From NCBI RefSeq assembly GCF_001593605.1, contig NZ_CP012836.1, positions 1-64,000 of the forward strand: a stretch of 64,000 nucleotides of DNA, in the 5' to 3' direction. The position numbers and the translations under genes are program-made. The notes under the pieces were generated by a model. The model saw nothing but the letters and a program-made list of their open reading frames with translations, had not been told where the DNA came from and made no database searches. This document shows positions 61,079 to 64,000 of this stretch, in pieces. Numbering within the stretch: position 1 is the stretch's first letter; each line of letters opens with the position of its first letter. Source of the stretch: Algoriphagus sanaruensis. GTDB lineage: Bacteria > Bacteroidota > Bacteroidia > Cytophagales > Cyclobacteriaceae.

Positions 61079-62674
61079 ATGACTTCCAGCAAGCCTTTAT
61101 TCATTCTTTTCTACCTCATCCTTTCCATTCCAAGTATTGTTTTTGGGCAAATTCCTCAAGTACCAGCCCAGTTGGAATTTGCAGATTTGACGATAAGCAT
61201 CACTCCTCAGGCGAGAAGGGAAATCCAGCTAGATGTGGACGCCCAATATCGAAACCCGTCCTACTTTAAAGTAAAGCAAGATCGGGTTAATCTCTTTATG
61301 CCCATTGTCGAGCGAGAACTTCGAGCTGTTGGGGTTCCCGAAGACTTAAAATATTTAGTAATCCAAGAAAGCGGGTTGATCGGAGATGCTGTTTCCACTT
61401 CCAATGCTGTAGGATTTTGGCAATTCAAGCAAGGAACAGCAGAGGAAGTTGGGCTAAGAGTTGATGGTCAAGTCGACGAGCGAAAAAGCATTGCCGCCTC
61501 CACGCGTGGGGCTGCCACCTATTTGAAAAAGCACAACGGGGTTTTGAATAATTGGATGACTGCTTTGGTTTCCTATCAAATGGGATTGGGCGGTGCCAAA
61601 GCGTATTTTGGAAACCAATATTCAGGGAAGAAAACCATAGAAGTAGATCGAAATACACATTGGTACTTCAAAAAATACTTGGCTCACAAAATCGCTTACG
61701 AAGGCCAAATTGGCTATTTCGCATCAAACCAGCAGCTTTCTGAAGTTCAAATCCAAGGTCCCAGCACATTTGCAGCACTTGCTAAGCGGTTTGGCGTAAG
61801 TGAAGATCATCTCAAAGAATACAATAAATGGGCGGTAAGCGGAAAAATTCCGGCAGGAAATCATACCCTCTATTTGATCAAAGATGGAAAACTCCCAGTA
61901 GAACCCACTGTTCAAAAAAGTACTGGAACTACCCCAAAAACCACTTCAACGGCTTCCACTACAAAGGCTAGCCCCAGCTATAAACAGGCTAATTCCTATC
62001 CAAGAATCTCAGGGAATACGACCAAAGCCAACGAGCCCAACCAGATCACGGTCAATGATCTCGAGGGTGTCCAAGCTGCCAAATCAGCATCCCCTGGTCG
62101 ATTTGCAGAGCAAATCGGAATGAAGGAAAAGAAGTTTCGAAAATTGAATGATCTCCAAGAAGAGGAGTCGGTGGAGCCCGGAAAATATTATTACACAGAA
62201 AAGAAAAAAACATCCGCAGAAGTCGCTACTCATATCGTTCAACCGGGAGAATCCCTATGGTCAATTTCACAGAAATATGGGATTCGATTAGCCACCTTGA
62301 AGTCCAAAAATAGAATCCGAAAAGACTCGGAATTAAAACCAGGAATGGTACTTAATCTTCAAGAACCAAGAAAACGAGGAGAATCCATTCCTATAATTCA
62401 GGTAGAAGATGCCAAACCAACTCAGCAAACCCGAATAGAGACTCAAGCTCCTCCTGTTCAAGAAACCTCTACTCCAAGTCAAAGGATTGAGAAAGAACAA
62501 GAAGTAGAAAAGCCATCCTCAACTCCTAGATATCATACAGTAAGTCAGGGTGAAACCCTATTTTCAATTTCCAGAAAATACAGTGTTACCGTAGACCAAC
62601 TTAAGTCTTGGAATAAGATTGGCAGCAACAATCTCATCTCAATCGGCCAAAAATTGATCATTTTAAATCCCTAG
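61079..62674 (+). CDS. Lytic transglycosylase with LysM repeats (MltD-like)
   Basis: 531 residues from the ATG at 61079; a TTG 39 bp upstream gives a Cys/Lys-rich leader and is rejected. Signal peptide 'FILFYLILSIPSIVFGQ'. SLT domain (about 75-215): catalytic E97 in 'YLVIQESGL', 'NAVGFWQFKQGTAEEVGLRV', 'AATYLKKHNGVLNNW', 'YQMGLGGAKAYF'. A LysM-like unit (about 240-280), a Thr/Ser-rich linker, a weaker unit (about 330-375) and two clear LysM domains ('HIVQPGESLWSISQKYGI', 'HTVSQGETLFSISRKYSV'). It cuts glycan strands to anhydro-MurNAc in the periplasm. 21 bp before the DUF3078 gene. Confidence 0.93.
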   Translation: MTSSKPLFILFYLILSIPSIVFGQIPQVPAQLEFADLTISITPQARREIQLDVDAQYRNPSYFKVKQDRVNLFMPIVERELRAVGVPEDLKYLVIQESGLIGDAVSTSNAVGFWQFKQGTAEEVGLRVDGQVDERKSIAASTRGAATYLKKHNGVLNNWMTALVSYQMGLGGAKAYFGNQYSGKKTIEVDRNTHWYFKKYLAHKIAYEGQIGYFASNQQLSEVQIQGPSTFAALAKRFGVSEDHLKEYNKWAVSGKIPAGNHTLYLIKDGKLPVEPTVQKSTGTTPKTTSTASTTKASPSYKQANSYPRISGNTTKANEPNQITVNDLEGVQAAKSASPGRFAEQIGMKEKKFRKLNDLQEEESVEPGKYYYTEKKKTSAEVATHIVQPGESLWSISQKYGIRLATLKSKNRIRKDSELKPGMVLNLQEPRKRGESIPIIQVEDAKPTQQTRIETQAPPVQETSTPSQRIEKEQEVEKPSSTPRYHTVSQGETLFSISRKYSVTVDQLKSWNKIGSNNLISIGQKLIILNP

Positions 62675-62694
62675 TCTATCCAATTCTAAGCTCA

Positions 62695-63687
62695 ATGCAT
62701 CGAATCATTCTTCTGATAGGGGTTTTCCTAATCGGTTTTTTTCAAAATTCACAAGCACAAGACTTAAAGATCATTCCGGATACGGTGTTGATCAATGGAG
62801 ATACGCTGCTTATGCTTGGAGATTCCATTTTAATCAAGGAACCTAAGAAAGAAATCTTCTGGAAAACAGGGGGAAACTACAACCTCAACATTCAACAGGT
62901 TACGTTGAGTAATTGGGCAGCTGGGGGTGCAAGTACCTTTGCCCTCAATACCGGGATTTCGCTTTTCGCCAATTATAAGAAAGAATCAAAAGTCTGGGAT
63001 ACTCAATTAAATGTCAATTTGGGTTTTAACCGACAAGGGGAACGGGATTTTAAGACCCGAAAAACCAATGACAACTTTGTATTTATCAGTAACTACGGGC
63101 GGCAATTGTCTGAGAAATTATACCTAACAACTCAAATTGACGCGAGAACACAACTACTCTCAGGCTATAAATACACTCGCCCGGCAGGAAGTGAAAGTGA
63201 AATCCGAACCAAAATTTCTGACCTGCTATCGCCGGGTTATATTCAATCCTCAACGGGTCTCAACTATCGAAAAACATACGAAAACAAAAGTAAGCTTTCG
63301 ATAATTGGCTCTCCATTTACTGGGCGATTTACAATTGTAATGGACGATTCTTTGAGTCGGGCAGGTGCTTTTGGGGTGATACCAGGAGAAAATGTGCGTG
63401 CCGAAGCCGGGGTATCTCTAGCTGCTGGAGTCACCGATTTTGTCTTGATGGAAAATGTCACTTGGAAGGCAGACCTCAATCTTTTCTCCAATTATGAACG
63501 CTTGGGAAATATGGTGGTTAACTTTAACTCTGCCATCCGAATGAAAGTAAACAAATACATTTCTACCAGAATTGAGACCATTTTGATTTACGACGAAAAA
63601 GTCTTGATCACCCAAAATGATGGTAGTCGAAAACAAGCCGTCCAACTCCAAAATCTAATCAATTTTGGGATTTCGCTTGACCTCTAA
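62695..63687 (+). CDS. DUF3078 protein (outer-membrane barrel-like)
   Basis: 330 residues. Signal peptide 'IILLIGVFLIGFFQNSQAQ'. DUF3078 region: 'FWKTGGNYNLNIQQVTLSNW', 'AAGGASTFALNTGISLFANY', 'NVNLGFNRQGERDFKTRKTN', 'FVFISNYGRQLSEKLYLTTQ'. Amphipathic beta strands, ending 'QNLINFGISLDL', suggest an outer-membrane beta-barrel. Function unknown. 21 bp after the transglycosylase gene (likely operon). The stop overlaps the convergent dnaX end by 4 bp. Confidence 0.9.
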   Translation: MHRIILLIGVFLIGFFQNSQAQDLKIIPDTVLINGDTLLMLGDSILIKEPKKEIFWKTGGNYNLNIQQVTLSNWAAGGASTFALNTGISLFANYKKESKVWDTQLNVNLGFNRQGERDFKTRKTNDNFVFISNYGRQLSEKLYLTTQIDARTQLLSGYKYTRPAGSESEIRTKISDLLSPGYIQSSTGLNYRKTYENKSKLSIIGSPFTGRFTIVMDDSLSRAGAFGVIPGENVRAEAGVSLAAGVTDFVLMENVTWKADLNLFSNYERLGNMVVNFNSAIRMKVNKYISTRIETILIYDEKVLITQNDGSRKQAVQLQNLINFGISLDL

Positions 63688-64000
63688 AAATCAACCTCCA
63701 GCCCAAATTTTCGCTGAAATTCAGCCAATGCTGGGTGTTTTTCCTTCAGGTAACGTAGCTTATCTGTATTGGTATAAAGCTTAGGCCGATCATCCGCCAC
63801 TTCCTCAGCCTGCTCCACCTGAATGGAAACTTGGGTAGCCCCACTCAATTGTCGAATCATACGCAGGAGCTCAGGTCTCATTTTCTCAGCAATTTCCTCT
63901 TGAACGTGCCCCACTACCTGAAGAACAATTTTTCCTTCTGGATAAACTTGGATTTTTTGATCCAAAATCGCCAACTCAAGATTCTTATTTTGCGATCTAA
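63684..64000 (-). CDS. dnaX: DNA polymerase III subunit gamma/tau, C-terminal end (partial)
   Basis: The frame stays open to the right edge (residues 'RSQNKNLELAILDQKIQVYP' onward), so about the last 105 residues of a larger protein are seen. The segment 'PELLRMIRQLSGATQVSIQVE', 'PKLYTNTDKLRYLKEKHPAL', ending 'EFQRKFGLEVDF', matches the C-terminal tail of Bacteroidota DnaX. The ATPase and N-terminal domains would lie outside the window. The gene is convergent with DUF3078 with a 4-bp overlap and no hairpin between. Assignment rests on this tail only. Confidence 0.72.
   Translation of the reverse strand, partial: RSQNKNLELAILDQKIQVYPEGKIVLQVVGHVQEEIAEKMRPELLRMIRQLSGATQVSIQVEQAEEVADDRPKLYTNTDKLRYLKEKHPALAEFQRKFGLEVDF

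Overview
The window looks like chromosomal DNA of a free-living member of the Bacteroidota, most likely the Cytophagales/Cyclobacteriaceae group (Algoriphagus-like). This is inferred from protein content (DUF1080, DUF3078, DUF3108, DUF1684, DUF2795, DUF349, a LytS/LytTR pair, a Bacteroidota-type L13 start), moderate GC, many lipoproteins and Bacteroidota promoters (TTG, about 19 nt, TAnnTTTG). No complete tRNA, rRNA, CRISPR array, transposase or integrase was seen. Coding density is high on both strands, and rho-independent hairpins separate many transcription units.

Layout. 1-350: two tandem rRNA-type promoters fire out of the left edge. 373-3088: a minus-strand trio (Tat-exported Gfo/Idh/MocA oxidoreductase plus two DUF1080 proteins), probably an extracytoplasmic 3-keto-glycoside breakdown module. 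3203-7181: leaderless metal-receptor-like protein, M42 peptidase, a frameshifted S23/IVP gene inside an inverted repeat, and an acyl-CoA carboxylase beta subunit. 7377-9488: Ppx/GppA phosphatase and Ldh-family dehydrogenase, then a small pseudogene. 9862-15576: peptidoglycan-salvage-like cluster (amidase lipoprotein, GHL10 lipoprotein, GNAT, AmpG-like MFS, NagZ-like GH3). 15625-18106: a solitary contractile-tail sheath gene and an unrecognised lipoprotein. 18170-22926: aldose epimerase, amidohydrolase and a gluconate kinase/6-phosphogluconate dehydrogenase fusion. 23132-33170: ABC-F protein, oxidoreductase/MtfA-like pair, the pheT-coiled coil-zapA-rny housekeeping run, DUF1684, radC, rpsT. 33374-39204: phospholipase C-like protein, second S23/IVP unit in an inverted repeat, aminotransferase, phosphoesterase, small envelope proteins. 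39375-50782: ettA, DUF349, DUF2795, LytTR/LytS/LiaF-like operon, ispD, queA, ABC permease, recA, DUF3108. 50935-54735: PhoB/PhoR-like two-component pair, HipA-like kinase with DUF3037, RluA-type pseudouridine synthase. 54999-57664: rplM-rpsI-rpsB and tsf. 57740-64000: Xaa-Pro aminopeptidase, M16 peptidase, O-methyltransferase, LysM lytic transglycosylase, DUF3078, and the C-terminal end of dnaX.

Most of the window is ordinary core genome. The observations that stand out are: (i) two S23/IVP (four-helix-bundle) genes, each enclosed in an intergenic unit of about 440-450 bp with imperfect terminal inverted repeats, plus a nearby ORF-less 62-bp unit with the same arm sequence; both ORFs look damaged; (ii) the orphan tail sheath; (iii) the HipA-like kinase/DUF3037 pair; (iv) the GntK-Gnd fusion; (v) the DUF1080/MocA module. 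All functional statements are by reading motifs and gene order; no database search was possible.
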